Shown here piece after piece: positions 1-8,842 of a stretch of DNA of 33,098 nt. Below the pieces are notes generated by a model. The model had not been told where the DNA came from. It was given only the letters and a program-made list of their open reading frames with translations, and ran no database searches. How positions within the stretch are numbered: position 1 is the first letter of the stretch; each line of letters begins with the position of its first letter. The translations under genes and the position numbers were made by a program. The stretch is taken from assembly GCA_030604085.1 (NCBI GenBank), contig JAUVWP010000007.1, positions 1 to 33,098 of the forward strand. Direction: 5' to 3'. The stretch comes from Methanosarcinales archaeon. GTDB taxonomy: Archaea > Halobacteriota > Methanosarcinia > Methanosarcinales > Methanogasteraceae.

Positions 1-446
1 ACGTTATATCTGCCATATTTTTTGGTATAATGCTTTGCATTCTTGGCATATTGATGTTCGGTCATCAAAATGGAACCATCACCAAGTTCTTTGAAGATCG
101 GCGAGGGGTCATCAAAAAAGAACAGATCAGCATCTAAATATGTAATGTGATCCAGTGATTTTTCTTTATTTAAAACATAGAGAGGGACAGAAGGAGTGCA
201 GGTCCAGCAATATTCGGCTGGTGACCTTGTATCCTTGATGTTGAGCAGTTCAGCATCCTCGAATTCTTTCAGCGAGATTAGATTTACATTCTTCAGGTTC
301 ATTTCTTTGAGCACTGAATATGAGATCTTGTCGAAACAGACAATCCAGAGGTTGAATTCATCGCAATGCTCTAATAGTGAATAGTATAGTGCAAGACCTT
401 TATACAGGTAGTTTCGATCAAATAATGTGCAGAAGTTATAAGTCAT
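1..446 (-). CDS. glycosyltransferase, partial (C-terminus beyond window)
   Basis: The reading frame opens with ATG at 446 and runs off the left edge, giving 148 residues. It begins MTYNFCTLFDRNYLYKGLAL, the usual N-terminus of a GT-A fold transferase (first beta strand, then a helix). A DxD-type motif with hydrophobic flanks, YLDADLFFFDD, lies near residues 110-120; in such enzymes it binds the divalent metal and the nucleotide-sugar diphosphate. The frame is closed by no stop, so it is real but cut. Its ATG overlaps the TGA of the upstream methyltransferase gene as ATGA, which indicates translational coupling in one transcript. Sugar donor and acceptor cannot be read from this part. It resembles GT8-like and unclassified capsule transferases. 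Confidence 0.8.
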   Translation of the reverse strand, partial: MTYNFCTLFDRNYLYKGLALYYSLLEHCDEFNLWIVCFDKISYSVLKEMNLKNVNLISLKEFEDAELLNIKDTRSPAEYCWTCTPSVPLYVLNKEKSLDHITYLDADLFFFDDPSPIFKELGDGSILMTEHQYAKNAKHYTKKYGRYN

Positions 447-1168
447 ACTCTCCTCGCCAAAACAATATTGTCTAAATACAGATTGTTATTTTTTGGTAGA
501 ATTTTAGATAAAATTAATCCAATTATCAAGATAGGAGAACATAGAAATAACGAAGTAAGTACATCAACATACCGATTTTCGGTTGAAAAAACAGTGTAAA
601 TATACGAAGAAAACATTTGTGCTAACGTCTCGACATAATTGCCGATTTTATGCTGGTCAATTACCTTAAAACCGCTTTTTGAAATCAAATGATTCAAACC
701 AAATGAGGTATAGCGCCCATAATCGTAAGGCGTTTCGTGTTCATCCCACACAAAAGGAACTGTTATGAGAAGCAACCCCCCCGGTTTCAGAACACGATAG
801 ATCTCTCCCATAAATTTTTCTGGTTCAAAAACATGCTCTAAAACCTCATTTGAAATGATATAATCGAAAAAAGAATCCTTAAACGGAAACTCCTTCCCGT
901 TGTAATATACATCTGAGTATTTCGCACCATCACTATGCCCGCCACCAGCCACGTCCAAGCCGATATACAAATCCACATTGAACAATGGTTCATACAGTTT
1001 TGTGCCACAACCGACATCCAATAGATAGCCGCCATTAAAATGGTCCGATAAATTTTCGATATTTCGCAGAAGATTTTTTCGTGCTATGTAGAAAGGATTA
1101 ACAAAAATGCCTAATGAAGTTGGATAAAAGGCTTGTTTTTTGATATAATTTTTTGTTTTGGCTAACAT
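443..1168 (-). CDS. SAM-dependent methyltransferase (class I, Methyltransf_11 type)
   Basis: The 241-residue protein has a Rossmann-like SAM site LLDVGCGTKL (49-58), an acidic residue after strand 2 (LDVAGG, about 71), and the post-motif SNEVLEHVFEP (106-116) followed by EIYRVLKPGGLLLITVPF, typical of Methyltransf_11 enzymes in glycan clusters. Near the C-terminus (about 204-224) is a hydrophobic stretch, LFLCSPILIIGLIL, that could be a membrane anchor, which is unusual for this fold. It overlaps the MetW-like gene by 7 bp upstream and the glycosyltransferase by 4 bp downstream, so it belongs to the same operon. A role in methylating a sugar or glycan intermediate is inferred from the neighbours; the substrate is unknown. 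Confidence 0.88.
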   Translation of the reverse strand: MLAKTKNYIKKQAFYPTSLGIFVNPFYIARKNLLRNIENLSDHFNGGYLLDVGCGTKLYEPLFNVDLYIGLDVAGGGHSDGAKYSDVYYNGKEFPFKDSFFDYIISNEVLEHVFEPEKFMGEIYRVLKPGGLLLITVPFVWDEHETPYDYGRYTSFGLNHLISKSGFKVIDQHKIGNYVETLAQMFSSYIYTVFSTENRYVDVLTSLFLCSPILIIGLILSKILPKNNNLYLDNIVLARRV

Positions 1169-1824
1169 GTTTTGTCCTTGAGAAGATATATGGATATAGT
1201 GGAGAATAGATTCGGCTTATAATTACGAATGTGGCGAGTAAATCCACCACCCCCTACATGGATCTCTTCGCAAACAGTAAGCTTATATTTCTCAACCAGA
1301 TCAAGAAAATCCCTGATTGAAAGTTGATGAATGTATCCTGTGCTGTACCACTCGTATCCAAATAACATAGGTTTTGGCATTCGCCCCTTCAGCAATAGGT
1401 CTAATCGATTTCTCCAATGCGCGAAGTTTGGAAATGATACAATCTGATAGTGTGCAATGCGTTTCATCTCTGACAAGAGCACTTCAGGATACCGGACCAT
1501 CTGTATTGTTACGTTGCAGATCGCATAATCAAACTGCTTATCTTCAACTTCATCCAGTGAAGAATCTATCAATCCATGGCGTACATTTAACCCCTTTTCC
1601 AGACTGATATCTACACCTGATTGAACCATCTCGATTCCATACTCATGGATATTTTTTTTGTCTTTCAAAAGCTTCAATAATGAGCCATTCCCACACCCGA
1701 GATCGATGACCTTTGAATTTGGCTGGATGAACGATTCTATTATGGGATACTCATCTCTTTCCTGAGTTTCGTGATTCGCATAATTATATTCACGATTGTC
1801 GTTTGATGTTGGGTCGTCTATCAT
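1162..1824 (-). CDS. MetW-like methyltransferase
   Basis: The protein has a SAM site KVIDLGCGNGSLL (38-50) and the hallmark of the MetW family in its second half: IVSFPNFAHWRNR, then GRMPKP and a tyrosine/tryptophan-rich stretch EWYSTGYIHQLSIRDF. In bacteria MetW partners with homoserine acetyltransferase MetX; there is no metX here, and MetW-like proteins also occur in O-antigen and glycan clusters, so methionine synthesis is unlikely. An upstream in-frame TTG at 1842 would add six residues; I prefer the ATG at 1824, which gives 220 residues. The gene follows the CgeB-like transferase and overlaps the next methyltransferase by 7 bp. Confidence 0.85.
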   Translation of the reverse strand: MIDDPTSNDNREYNYANHETQERDEYPIIESFIQPNSKVIDLGCGNGSLLKLLKDKKNIHEYGIEMVQSGVDISLEKGLNVRHGLIDSSLDEVEDKQFDYAICNVTIQMVRYPEVLLSEMKRIAHYQIVSFPNFAHWRNRLDLLLKGRMPKPMLFGYEWYSTGYIHQLSIRDFLDLVEKYKLTVCEEIHVGGGGFTRHIRNYKPNLFSTISIYLLKDKTC

Positions 1825-1856
1825 ATTTCTGCTCGTTCTCAATCCTGAATACGTAC

Positions 1857-2960
1857 TTACATATAATTATCTAATATTTCTAACAGTTCTCTCATTCGAT
1901 TATGATAGTTATGTTCTTTCAACGTTCTTTCCTGCCCAGCTTTTGCAATCTTTGTACGTTCTTTATCATCTGCCAATAGATACTTAACTTTCTCTACCAA
2001 TTCATCTGCAGAACGGTACGTTACCACTTCTTTCTCTGGCTCAAATAAGGTGTGCAGATTTTCTTTCCAGTCAGTCACCAAACATGCATCCATACCAGTG
2101 GCTTCGTAAAGGCGCATGTTGTTTGCATATTGCTGCGCAATTTCCCCGTGTCGGTTTAAAGTTATTGCTGATTCCGACAAAATTCGATAAATATCAAGTC
2201 CCCATGCCTCGCCGTGATAATGTTGTCTGAGTGCTGAATCAGACGGTAATGATCGTATGCCATATCCCCATACATCGATATCAATTTGTTTAGCAACTTC
2301 TTCAAAAACAGGCGTTGACCATTGGTATGTTTTGGGACTAAATCCTCCGACAAACGTAAGATGCTTTGTTCTATTTTTATGGGGAAAATGTTTCAGGATA
2401 CGTTCATCAAATGCCAATGGTTGATATATTGCTTTTAAATCTTTATTTTTAAAATATTCTACAAAGTGTGGAAATGAAGTGATCAGAAGATCATAATTAC
2501 TATATGTTCGATCACGAGGCCGGGCAGACGCGATTTGCCCCGCCACCAACTCAACCAGTGGTTTCAATTTGGCTATGAATGCATCAGAGAGGATGTTATG
2601 TTCTTGAATATATAGCACATCCGGTTTGATATGATCCACCTGAGTTTTTATGATTTTGTAACGCCAGTCATAGCCTAATGTATATTTCAACCCATAATTC
2701 AAATAACGAGGTAATGGCAATGACCGAATGCCATTCTCTTGTGCCCACTTAATTTGTAAACAGTCATCGTTTGTGATGATCTCCTGCGCCTCATGACCGA
2801 GGTCCTTTAAGTTATAAGAATATATATCTGAAGTACCGAAGCGTTGTTTCATGAGCAAAGTACGGTGTGCTTCAAAATCCAGTTTTGATACTTCTGGATG
2901 GCGAGAATAAAACAACCGTAAGAAGTTGTCGTAATAGTTATCGAGAATCAAGATCTTCAT
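1857..2960 (-). CDS. CgeB/YkvP-like glycosyltransferase (GT-B)
   Basis: This 367-residue protein starts MKILILDNYYDNFL and shows two lobes. The first ends near DVLYIQEHNIL; the second has LTFVGGFSP (strand 1 of the C-lobe), SAITLNRHGE and YANNMRLYEATGMDACLVTDW. This pattern (R-x-YEA-x-G, then a late Glu/Asp) is what Glyco_trans_1_2 proteins use to hold the nucleotide sugar. These enzymes are annotated as CgeB or YkvP spore-coat-like transferases in bacteria, but are frequent in archaeal and bacterial surface-glycan loci. Its start lies 23 bp inside the 3' end of the dehydrogenase gene, with no clear ribosome binding site, so translation is probably coupled. Linkage and sugar are unknown. Confidence 0.85.
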   Translation of the reverse strand: MKILILDNYYDNFLRLFYSRHPEVSKLDFEAHRTLLMKQRFGTSDIYSYNLKDLGHEAQEIITNDDCLQIKWAQENGIRSLPLPRYLNYGLKYTLGYDWRYKIIKTQVDHIKPDVLYIQEHNILSDAFIAKLKPLVELVAGQIASARPRDRTYSNYDLLITSFPHFVEYFKNKDLKAIYQPLAFDERILKHFPHKNRTKHLTFVGGFSPKTYQWSTPVFEEVAKQIDIDVWGYGIRSLPSDSALRQHYHGEAWGLDIYRILSESAITLNRHGEIAQQYANNMRLYEATGMDACLVTDWKENLHTLFEPEKEVVTYRSADELVEKVKYLLADDKERTKIAKAGQERTLKEHNYHNRMRELLEILDNYM

Positions 2961-4272
2961 TGTTCTGTTGCCAGTGTCCTAATTTAAATATATTAGTATG
3001 TTTGTTATTTATTACATTCCTTGAATCATAAATCAGATTTGCATTTTTTGAAATCATGTCATAGTCGATTTGTGAGTGATTTGTGATTATGAGCACTAAA
3101 TCACTATTTTTTATTAAATCTGGTGTAAGATTTTCAGAATAATATTTCTTTGTCAAGATTTTCACATTTGGAACATAAGGATCGTGATACACAATTTCAG
3201 CTCCTGCGAATAAAAGCTGTTTGGCAACTTTTATTGATGGTGATTCTCTTATATCTCCTATATCTTTCTTATATGCCATATCTATTAGCAATATTCTCGA
3301 TCCATTTATGCTTTTTTTATCCTTATTTAGGGTATCAGCAACTTTGCTTACAACGTATTCAGGCATTTTATCATTGATTTCTCCGGCAAGTTCAATAAAT
3401 CTAGTTGAAAAATCGAATTCTTTTGCTTTCCATGTTAGATAAAAAGGGTCTAATGGTATACAATGTCCACCAGCGCCCGGTCCAGGGTAAAAAGGCATAA
3501 ATCCAAATGGCTTTGTCTTTGCGGCAGATATGACTTCCCAGATATTTATACCCATTTTATCGCACAGCATCGCCAATTCATTTACTAAAGATATGTTGAC
3601 AATTCTGAATATATTTTCTAAAAGTTTCTCCATCTCAGCAACTTTCGGGGATGAAACTTTGAACACACCTCCAGTAGTAATTTCTTCATAAAACGCCGCA
3701 GCAACTTCTGTACAATCTGAAGTAACACCCCCTACCACTTTTGGAACATTGCAGACATTAAAATTGGGATTGCCAGGATCTATTCTCTCGGGGGAAAATG
3801 CAAGGTAAAAGTCTTTACCCACTTCTAAACCTTTGCTTTCGATCTTCGGAAGAATTATTTCTTCAGTGGTACCCGGGTAGGTCGTACTTTCGAGGATAAA
3901 TAACTGTTTCCTTTTGATATATGTAAATGAGGCGTCTATGGCTTCTTCTATGAATCTGGTTGTAGGTTGTTTATTTTTGTCCAGCGGTGTTGGAACGCAT
4001 ATAACTACAATATCCGATTTATCAATCTCTCCGAAATCAGTTGTGGCTTTTAACTTTCCATTGTCAACAAGTTGAACCATATCGTTGTCTGGAATGTCTG
4101 GAATGTAATTTTGTCCCTGGTTTAACATCTCTATTTTTTCTTCGTTTAGATCAATACCAGTAACGCTGTAGCCTGCTTTTCCACATTCAACTGCTAAAGG
4201 GAGGCCCACATAACCTAATCCTATTATTGCAATATTGGCGGTTTTGGTTTTTATTTTATCTAATAGTGACAT
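2938..4272 (-). CDS. UDP-N-acetylhexosamine 6-dehydrogenase (WbpA/WecC family)
   Basis: The enzyme oxidises C6 of a UDP-HexNAc to a uronic acid with two NAD+. The NAD-binding Rossmann motif IGLGYVGLPLA is at 17-27, followed by D41. FILESTTYPGTTE (125-137) and LAFSPERIDPGNP (158-170) are family blocks, and the catalytic cysteine C271 lies in GPGAGGHCIPLDPFYLTW. That version of the Cys block is typical of WbpA-type UDP-GlcNAc dehydrogenases rather than UDP-glucose dehydrogenases, though WecC (UDP-ManNAc) cannot be ruled out. At 444 residues it is full length. Its substrate pool is supplied by the glm operon at 18-23.7 kb. A final hydrophilic tail of about 20 residues overlaps the next gene by 23 bp. 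Confidence 0.92.
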   Translation of the reverse strand: MSLLDKIKTKTANIAIIGLGYVGLPLAVECGKAGYSVTGIDLNEEKIEMLNQGQNYIPDIPDNDMVQLVDNGKLKATTDFGEIDKSDIVVICVPTPLDKNKQPTTRFIEEAIDASFTYIKRKQLFILESTTYPGTTEEIILPKIESKGLEVGKDFYLAFSPERIDPGNPNFNVCNVPKVVGGVTSDCTEVAAAFYEEITTGGVFKVSSPKVAEMEKLLENIFRIVNISLVNELAMLCDKMGINIWEVISAAKTKPFGFMPFYPGPGAGGHCIPLDPFYLTWKAKEFDFSTRFIELAGEINDKMPEYVVSKVADTLNKDKKSINGSRILLIDMAYKKDIGDIRESPSIKVAKQLLFAGAEIVYHDPYVPNVKILTKKYYSENLTPDLIKNSDLVLIITNHSQIDYDMISKNANLIYDSRNVINNKHTNIFKLGHWQQNNEDLDSR

Positions 4273-4276
4273 CTTT

Positions 4277-4975
4277 TCAACTCTTTCTCGATTTTGAATT
4301 ATTTTCTTGTTTATTACGAATAACTTTCACATCAAATCTGTTATTCCATATAAACATGGTATTGAATACATCTTGGTTATCGTAGAATGCTTTTTGAAGC
4401 GGTTTTTCGATGGGACTGAATATCAGTTTAGACCATGCCGACGATCTCAATCCATCGAGCTCTCTATCGGTGAATTCGAAAAAATACAATGTACCGTTTT
4501 TGAATATTGTATGCCATTTATGCATCCCTCTTACCCAACCAAAAAGAACATCTTTCATGAAATTGGGCGTTTCTATGTATCCGCTTTTTGCTACTCGTTG
4601 TATTTCTCTGCATGCCTTCTTCGGATCATCTACATGTTCTAATACATGAGAACAATATAAAAAATCGATAGACTTATCTTTAAATGGTATATACTGCACA
4701 TCAAAATTTAAAAAAGGTCTTTCGTCTCTAATAAGCTCTTCCGTTCTATGTTTTGTCACTTCATTAAACTTATCTGAAAGAATTGTAGCATAGGGGAAAG
4801 GATAATGCCCCCCTCCGACATCGAGAATTAGTGACTTGTTTTTGATGCTATCAAAGCTAAAATATTTTGATTGATAAGAAAATCTATCCTCGTTTATCCG
4901 TTTATTTCTTTTAAAATGGATTTCAATACTAAAAAAAATAAATCTTTTAGCAATTCTTTTTACCAGGTCATGCAT
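4277..4975 (-). CDS. SAM-dependent methyltransferase (class I)
   Basis: A 232-residue protein with a glycine-rich SAM loop ILDVGGGHYPFP (50-61), where GGG replaces the usual GCG, and CSHVLEHVDDPKKACREIQRV (about 108-128). The C-terminal half contains GYIETPNF and a tryptophan/phenylalanine-rich segment, typical of Methyltransf_11 proteins in glycan loci. It lies four bases upstream of the dehydrogenase gene and is the second of three methyltransferases of this kind in the first 6 kb. A basic N-terminus (KRIAKRFIFFSIEIHFKRNKR) could associate with the membrane. The substrate is unknown. Confidence 0.85.
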   Translation of the reverse strand: MHDLVKRIAKRFIFFSIEIHFKRNKRINEDRFSYQSKYFSFDSIKNKSLILDVGGGHYPFPYATILSDKFNEVTKHRTEELIRDERPFLNFDVQYIPFKDKSIDFLYCSHVLEHVDDPKKACREIQRVAKSGYIETPNFMKDVLFGWVRGMHKWHTIFKNGTLYFFEFTDRELDGLRSSAWSKLIFSPIEKPLQKAFYDNQDVFNTMFIWNNRFDVKVIRNKQENNSKSRKS

Positions 4976-5007
4976 AAGATAAAACTCCTATATAGGCATA
5001 CGATTTT

Positions 5008-5724
5008 TTAGTCAATGCTTTCACCACAAGTGTTCTGTTGAATAATTGCATAGTTAGCACCACTATCTTTTGTTAAACCAATATCACAACTGAAACCTTC
5101 GCAATTTGTTTCGATGAATACCTTCCAACTTTCAGGACTCCAAAAATTAATATGTCCTTTATAAGTATCTGTTCGTCCATTCGGGACCGTAACTAATAAT
5201 GTTCCATTATTTGCAATCATTTTAAGAATATTTTTCAAGGCTTTATCCGGAAACAACAGATGTTCCAATACTTCGGTGCAAAAAAGCACATCAAATTTTT
5301 GTGAACTTCCTTTATATATATCAAATTGAAAAAAACTTGCTTTCGGGCATGTTTCCTTTGCTATTTTTAGTGCGGCGCCTGAATATTCAAAGCCTACCAG
5401 ATTTGCAACGTCATTTTTTTCACGCAAGAATTTTAAAAGATGCCCCGTTCCACATCCAATATCTGCAACATTTTTTTGATTGAATATTATTCCTTTATCA
5501 CAAAGAATGTTTATGATTTCATGGTAGAAAGTAATTCTTTCGGGGTTAAGATACTCTTTTACGATTTTTGGATTGGAATAAAATTTATTTAGTATTTCCA
5601 AGGAGTTCTGTTGTATTGGGTCTTTGATTAGCAGACCTTGCGCAGGATGCTTAGGGGAACTCCATCGTATTTCCAATCCCAACAAAGAGAATATTTTTTT
5701 AACAATTGATTCCATTTTAGACAT
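5008..5724 (-). CDS. SAM-dependent methyltransferase (class I)
   Basis: The SAM-binding loop is NVADIGCGTGHLLKFL (about 85-100), followed by GFEYSGAALKIAKE, with an acidic residue after strand 2, and CTEVLEHLLFPDKALKNI. Near the end, INFWSPESWKVFIE is the pattern seen in sugar or lipid methyltransferases. The longest frame begins with GTG at 5730, but ATG at 5724 (238 residues) or ATG at 5715 are more likely; none has a strong ribosome binding site. The gene follows the flippase relic, and the 80 bp before it hold a T-rich/A-rich stretch. The substrate is not deducible. Confidence 0.85.
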   Translation of the reverse strand: MSKMESIVKKIFSLLGLEIRWSSPKHPAQGLLIKDPIQQNSLEILNKFYSNPKIVKEYLNPERITFYHEIINILCDKGIIFNQKNVADIGCGTGHLLKFLREKNDVANLVGFEYSGAALKIAKETCPKASFFQFDIYKGSSQKFDVLFCTEVLEHLLFPDKALKNILKMIANNGTLLVTVPNGRTDTYKGHINFWSPESWKVFIETNCEGFSCDIGLTKDSGANYAIIQQNTCGESID

Positions 5725-5807
5725 GTTCACTTTTCCATTTTATTAAGCGGCATAATAATTCTTTAGACGATGCTTTTTTTTTAAACTCATTTATATATCA
5801 TCTCCGT

Positions 5808-5993
5808 TCATGCACCGGGATTTGTGGAAGTGGGGTCGACTATCATGGAACACCTATCAAACCTATTCATCTGCGTCACTATTTCCTTTAACTCCTCATA
5901 TATTTTCCTATCAAATTTCAATACAAAAATCCCATACATCACCGTACTCAAAAAAACCAAAATGAAACTGCCCAGTACAAAATCTTCAGTGGA
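5808..5993 (-). pseudogene. relic of a Wzx-type flippase gene (C-terminal end only)
   Basis: Read on the minus strand, this 61-codon frame has no start codon; a stop lies just upstream at 5994-5996. It encodes VMYGIFVLKFDRKIYEELKE followed by IVTQMN. The intact flippase at 8843-10321 ends VVYGFLILKFDRKIRDELKE, IATQMN, so the two tails match almost residue for residue, and at DNA level they are roughly three quarters identical over about 75 bp. Everything N-terminal of the last membrane helix is missing. The final codons (about SMIVDPTSTNPGA) do not match. The relic starts ten bases after the GT61 gene ends and marks a former second flippase here. Confidence 0.8.
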
Positions 5994-6003
5994 TTACAGA
6001 ATT

Positions 6004-7251
6004 CTAAACATCCCTCAATATCCAATCCAAAGTTTCTTTAAATGCTTTCGTATCCACCTCAAAATCCCTCCATGGAAGAGGAGAGTTTCCGGGGGCATCT
6101 TCCCCTAAAAGATAATAATATTCGTTTCCAACTTGGTTGGCAAGCCACCAAAAGTTTGCATCATAAGACGGAGAAAATATCTCCAGAATTTTAGCGTTTC
6201 TGCAGAACACGGTGTTACTCAAACCCGCGCCATGCGGTCCAACGACAATCTGGGCTTCAGCGCAGAGTTTAACCTGTTCCAAAAAATTAAGTTCGGACAT
6301 TTGAACTATTTCAAATCCAATATCTCGCAGATAATCTTCTACTTCTTCTTCATTGATGATCTTTCGATAAAGGGCATCGTTCCTGGAGATATAAATTAAT
6401 CTGTGTGGTTCAGCCACATCTTTAGGAATAAAGGATTCTCTTAAAAAATCACAACCCCATTTTGATACGCTTGATAACGAGGGAACGAATAGATTCTCGC
6501 ATAATAAATGATCGCCATCTTTAATCTTAAGCAATTTCTCTTCTGGAACTCCCAATAGACTCAACGTCTCTAAATGGAATCTCTTCAGATTGTATGGAAC
6601 AATCAAATAATCAATTTCGCCAATTACATCTTCAAGTAATTTTAAGCGGGGCAAGCTTTCAAAAATCCAGTGGTAATAGCCAGTAGTACCTGTAGAGGTT
6701 ATCGTAGCCAGACATTCTTTTCTAAATTGGGGTTTATGAATATAAGATTTGAAAACTTCATATTCTTCTATTGGTTTTCCCAATTCGGAAGTGAACTCAG
6801 CAAAAACTTTGTTATCACAAGAGATAACCACACCATTTTCATTTACAATCCTTGCATTTTTCAAAAAACAAAGATGTGCTTTTGGAGATAAATAGGATTC
6901 ACCGTATTCACTGAAGGCAGGACGGATTTCATTAGTATTATGGTTCAGTCTTTTCAATTCCACCAAATGTTCAGGAAAAATTTCTTTTATCCAGCTTCCT
7001 TCCATTTGCGGCGGTATGGGATCTTTGAACCACTGTTCGACCGAATATATAAATCCTTCCGGATGGTAAGGGGAAGGGCGATAGTGGTCAATTCCCCTAC
7101 GTACTCTCTTTGCAATCGCTGTTGTAACGATCTTTCTGTCTCTACCACCGATGAGCAACTGTTCGAGAACAAAGAACATCTCCCACATTGTCCGGTTCTT
7201 CTCTCTATCACGAGCGGATTTAACAAGTTTTATGAGGTATGATTTACTCAT
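6004..7251 (-). CDS. GT61-family glycosyltransferase (DUF563)
   Basis: This 415-residue protein matches the GT61/DUF563 plan: GYYHWIFESLPRLKLLEDV in the middle (a histidine-tryptophan motif after a variable N-terminal domain), IDYLIVPYNLKRFHLETLSL, then RLIYISRNDALYRKIINEEE and the signature QVKLCAEAQIVVGPHGAGLS followed by NTVFC. GPHGAGLSN is diagnostic for the family. GT61 enzymes in prokaryotes are retaining or inverting transferases in capsule and LPS clusters; sugar and acceptor are unknown here. The ATG at 7251 lies nine bases after the previous stop. The N-terminal 100 residues are rich in basic and aromatic residues and not recognisable. Confidence 0.88.
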   Translation of the reverse strand: MSKSYLIKLVKSARDREKNRTMWEMFFVLEQLLIGGRDRKIVTTAIAKRVRRGIDHYRPSPYHPEGFIYSVEQWFKDPIPPQMEGSWIKEIFPEHLVELKRLNHNTNEIRPAFSEYGESYLSPKAHLCFLKNARIVNENGVVISCDNKVFAEFTSELGKPIEEYEVFKSYIHKPQFRKECLATITSTGTTGYYHWIFESLPRLKLLEDVIGEIDYLIVPYNLKRFHLETLSLLGVPEEKLLKIKDGDHLLCENLFVPSLSSVSKWGCDFLRESFIPKDVAEPHRLIYISRNDALYRKIINEEEVEDYLRDIGFEIVQMSELNFLEQVKLCAEAQIVVGPHGAGLSNTVFCRNAKILEIFSPSYDANFWWLANQVGNEYYYLLGEDAPGNSPLPWRDFEVDTKAFKETLDWILRDV

Positions 7252-7260
7252 AGGTTTTTG

Positions 7261-8007
7261 TCAACAACGTTTCTTTATAAATTCAATCAATCTACCTATC
7301 ATCGCTGAACGCAGAAGTCGATCAACAGGCGTCTGCACGGATCGCGCAGTAAGGTCAACCTCAATTCCTTCAGTCTCACATAATTTAACAGCTTCTTTTA
7401 CCCATTTCCCCTTGACAACTCCGGTACAGAAGTACGGGATTGGCGAATCGCCGGTAACACTCAAAAAAGGAGCGTCCAGATCATTAGTTCGTTTTGTACC
7501 GTTTAGTTCCAGTTCCCATGCAGACTCTCCGTCACGCAAAAGTTCGAGAAGAGTCTGTTTATTCCAGATGGCAGCCTGGAGCGATAAACGGTAACCAGCC
7601 CCTTTGCTGATTTCTCCAACCAGAGGATTGTCCGAACACGGCAGATCGGGACCTGGACATGGATACAGTCTGAGGCATCCTGCGCCTTTATCCCCCATAT
7701 ATGTTATTAACCCCTCAATCACCGTCGTATCTATATGCTGGATGAGAAGATAATCCTCTATCAGTACAATCACATAAGGCTGCGGTATCTGTTCCAGCAT
7801 AGAGCGAAAATCAGAAGACCAATCAGTCTCATCACCGACCGCAATGGTCTTCACCCTCTCGTGGTCATACTTGAGATGGTTTGTACCCAGATATACGGGA
7901 TATGGGCAGTCCTGCCAGTATCTGAAGAAAAGCGTAAAGAACGGCTCCCAGAGGTCCTGATACTTATCACATGACGTTACCAAAATGGCTACTTTGCTCT
8001 TGTTCAT
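7261..8007 (-). CDS. putative GT-A-like glycosyltransferase of unknown specificity
   Basis: The 248-residue protein begins KVAILVTSCDKYQDLWEPFF, the opening seen in small transferase-like proteins of capsule loci, and carries YVIVLIEDYLLIQHID (about 80-95), where the acidic pair could replace a DxD motif. A second half has GYRLSLQAAIWNKQTLLELL and GESAWELELNG, which resemble the acceptor region of these proteins. There is a good ribosome binding site (AGGTGA, seven bases before ATG 8007). It is encoded between the DUF268 and GT61 genes with short gaps. I did not recognise a named family, so the transferase call rests on fold-like patterns and context. Confidence 0.6.
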   Translation of the reverse strand: MNKSKVAILVTSCDKYQDLWEPFFTLFFRYWQDCPYPVYLGTNHLKYDHERVKTIAVGDETDWSSDFRSMLEQIPQPYVIVLIEDYLLIQHIDTTVIEGLITYMGDKGAGCLRLYPCPGPDLPCSDNPLVGEISKGAGYRLSLQAAIWNKQTLLELLRDGESAWELELNGTKRTNDLDAPFLSVTGDSPIPYFCTGVVKGKWVKEAVKLCETEGIEVDLTARSVQTPVDRLLRSAMIGRLIEFIKKRC

Positions 8008-8013
8008 ACATTT

Positions 8014-8805
8014 TCACCTGCCATATTCCTTTTTCTTGAACCAGAAGAAACCACACGCGTAGTTACTCTCCTCGAAGTCGCTGATCTGCAGATCTCTCCT
8101 ATACACCCCCTCATCGTCCACACCCGAAAGTTCCACCAGCACGAGATCACTAAAGTACTGCAGTATCTGATTGGGGGAATGGATGCGATGTGCATTGAAA
8201 CAGACCTTTGGTCTGCCCACTGGAAGTGCGAAAAACAAGTTACCGTCTTTCGCAAGCACTCTTGAAAGTTCTTTAGCTGCCATCTCTGTGCCTTTGGGAT
8301 TCAGTGGGTCCCCATATCGCCCAAGCCCTATATGCTCGGCAACGTGCAGACAGGACAAGGACTGTACAGCGCAATCGTCAAACGGCAGGGATAATATGTC
8401 TCCTGACAGCGGTTCAAAGTTATTCAGACGCGCGTTTAGTGGGCATATGTCTAATGAGATCACATCGGTGAAACACGTTAGAAAGCCAACGAAGTCAACC
8501 TTTGATCCAACATCCACGTGTAGTTCAGGTTTATTCTCCATAATTCGCTGAGCAGCCCATACATTAAGATAAAAGTAATGCGAATCGAAAGAACTGGTAG
8601 AACTCTTCTCATGTATGCACGGATAGAGATCGGACATTTTGATGGGTTCTGCTCCATTCAATCGAGGATACTTCATGAGATCTCCAACATATCCCCCATA
8701 TCGTGGGATTGACATAATCAGTTGATATGGGTTGACAATCGGGCTCATAAGCCGGTACAAAAGATATAGCGACTGTTTGACTCTCATCCGCATCTTCTTA
8801 TGCAT
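8014..8805 (-). CDS. DUF268 protein, methyltransferase-like
   Basis: The 263-residue protein contains the DUF268 pattern: SSFDSHYFYLNVWAAQRI, HVDVGSKVDFVGFLTCF, LDICPLNARL, then SLSCLHVAEHIGLGRYGDPL and GTEMAAKELSRVL. DUF268 is a degenerate class I methyltransferase fold in which HVDVGS takes the place of the SAM loop and a histidine-rich AEHIGLGRYG block follows strand 4. Members are common in surface-polysaccharide clusters; activity has not been settled to my knowledge. The ATG at 8805 has AGGTGAT about eight bases upstream. It lies between the flippase and the small transferase in one direction, so it probably acts on the same glycan. Confidence 0.82.
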   Translation of the reverse strand: MHKKMRMRVKQSLYLLYRLMSPIVNPYQLIMSIPRYGGYVGDLMKYPRLNGAEPIKMSDLYPCIHEKSSTSSFDSHYFYLNVWAAQRIMENKPELHVDVGSKVDFVGFLTCFTDVISLDICPLNARLNNFEPLSGDILSLPFDDCAVQSLSCLHVAEHIGLGRYGDPLNPKGTEMAAKELSRVLAKDGNLFFALPVGRPKVCFNAHRIHSPNQILQYFSDLVLVELSGVDDEGVYRRDLQISDFEESNYACGFFWFKKKEYGR

Positions 8806-8842
8806 TTATTTATCACCTATTTATGCATTTCGTGTTCAGCCG

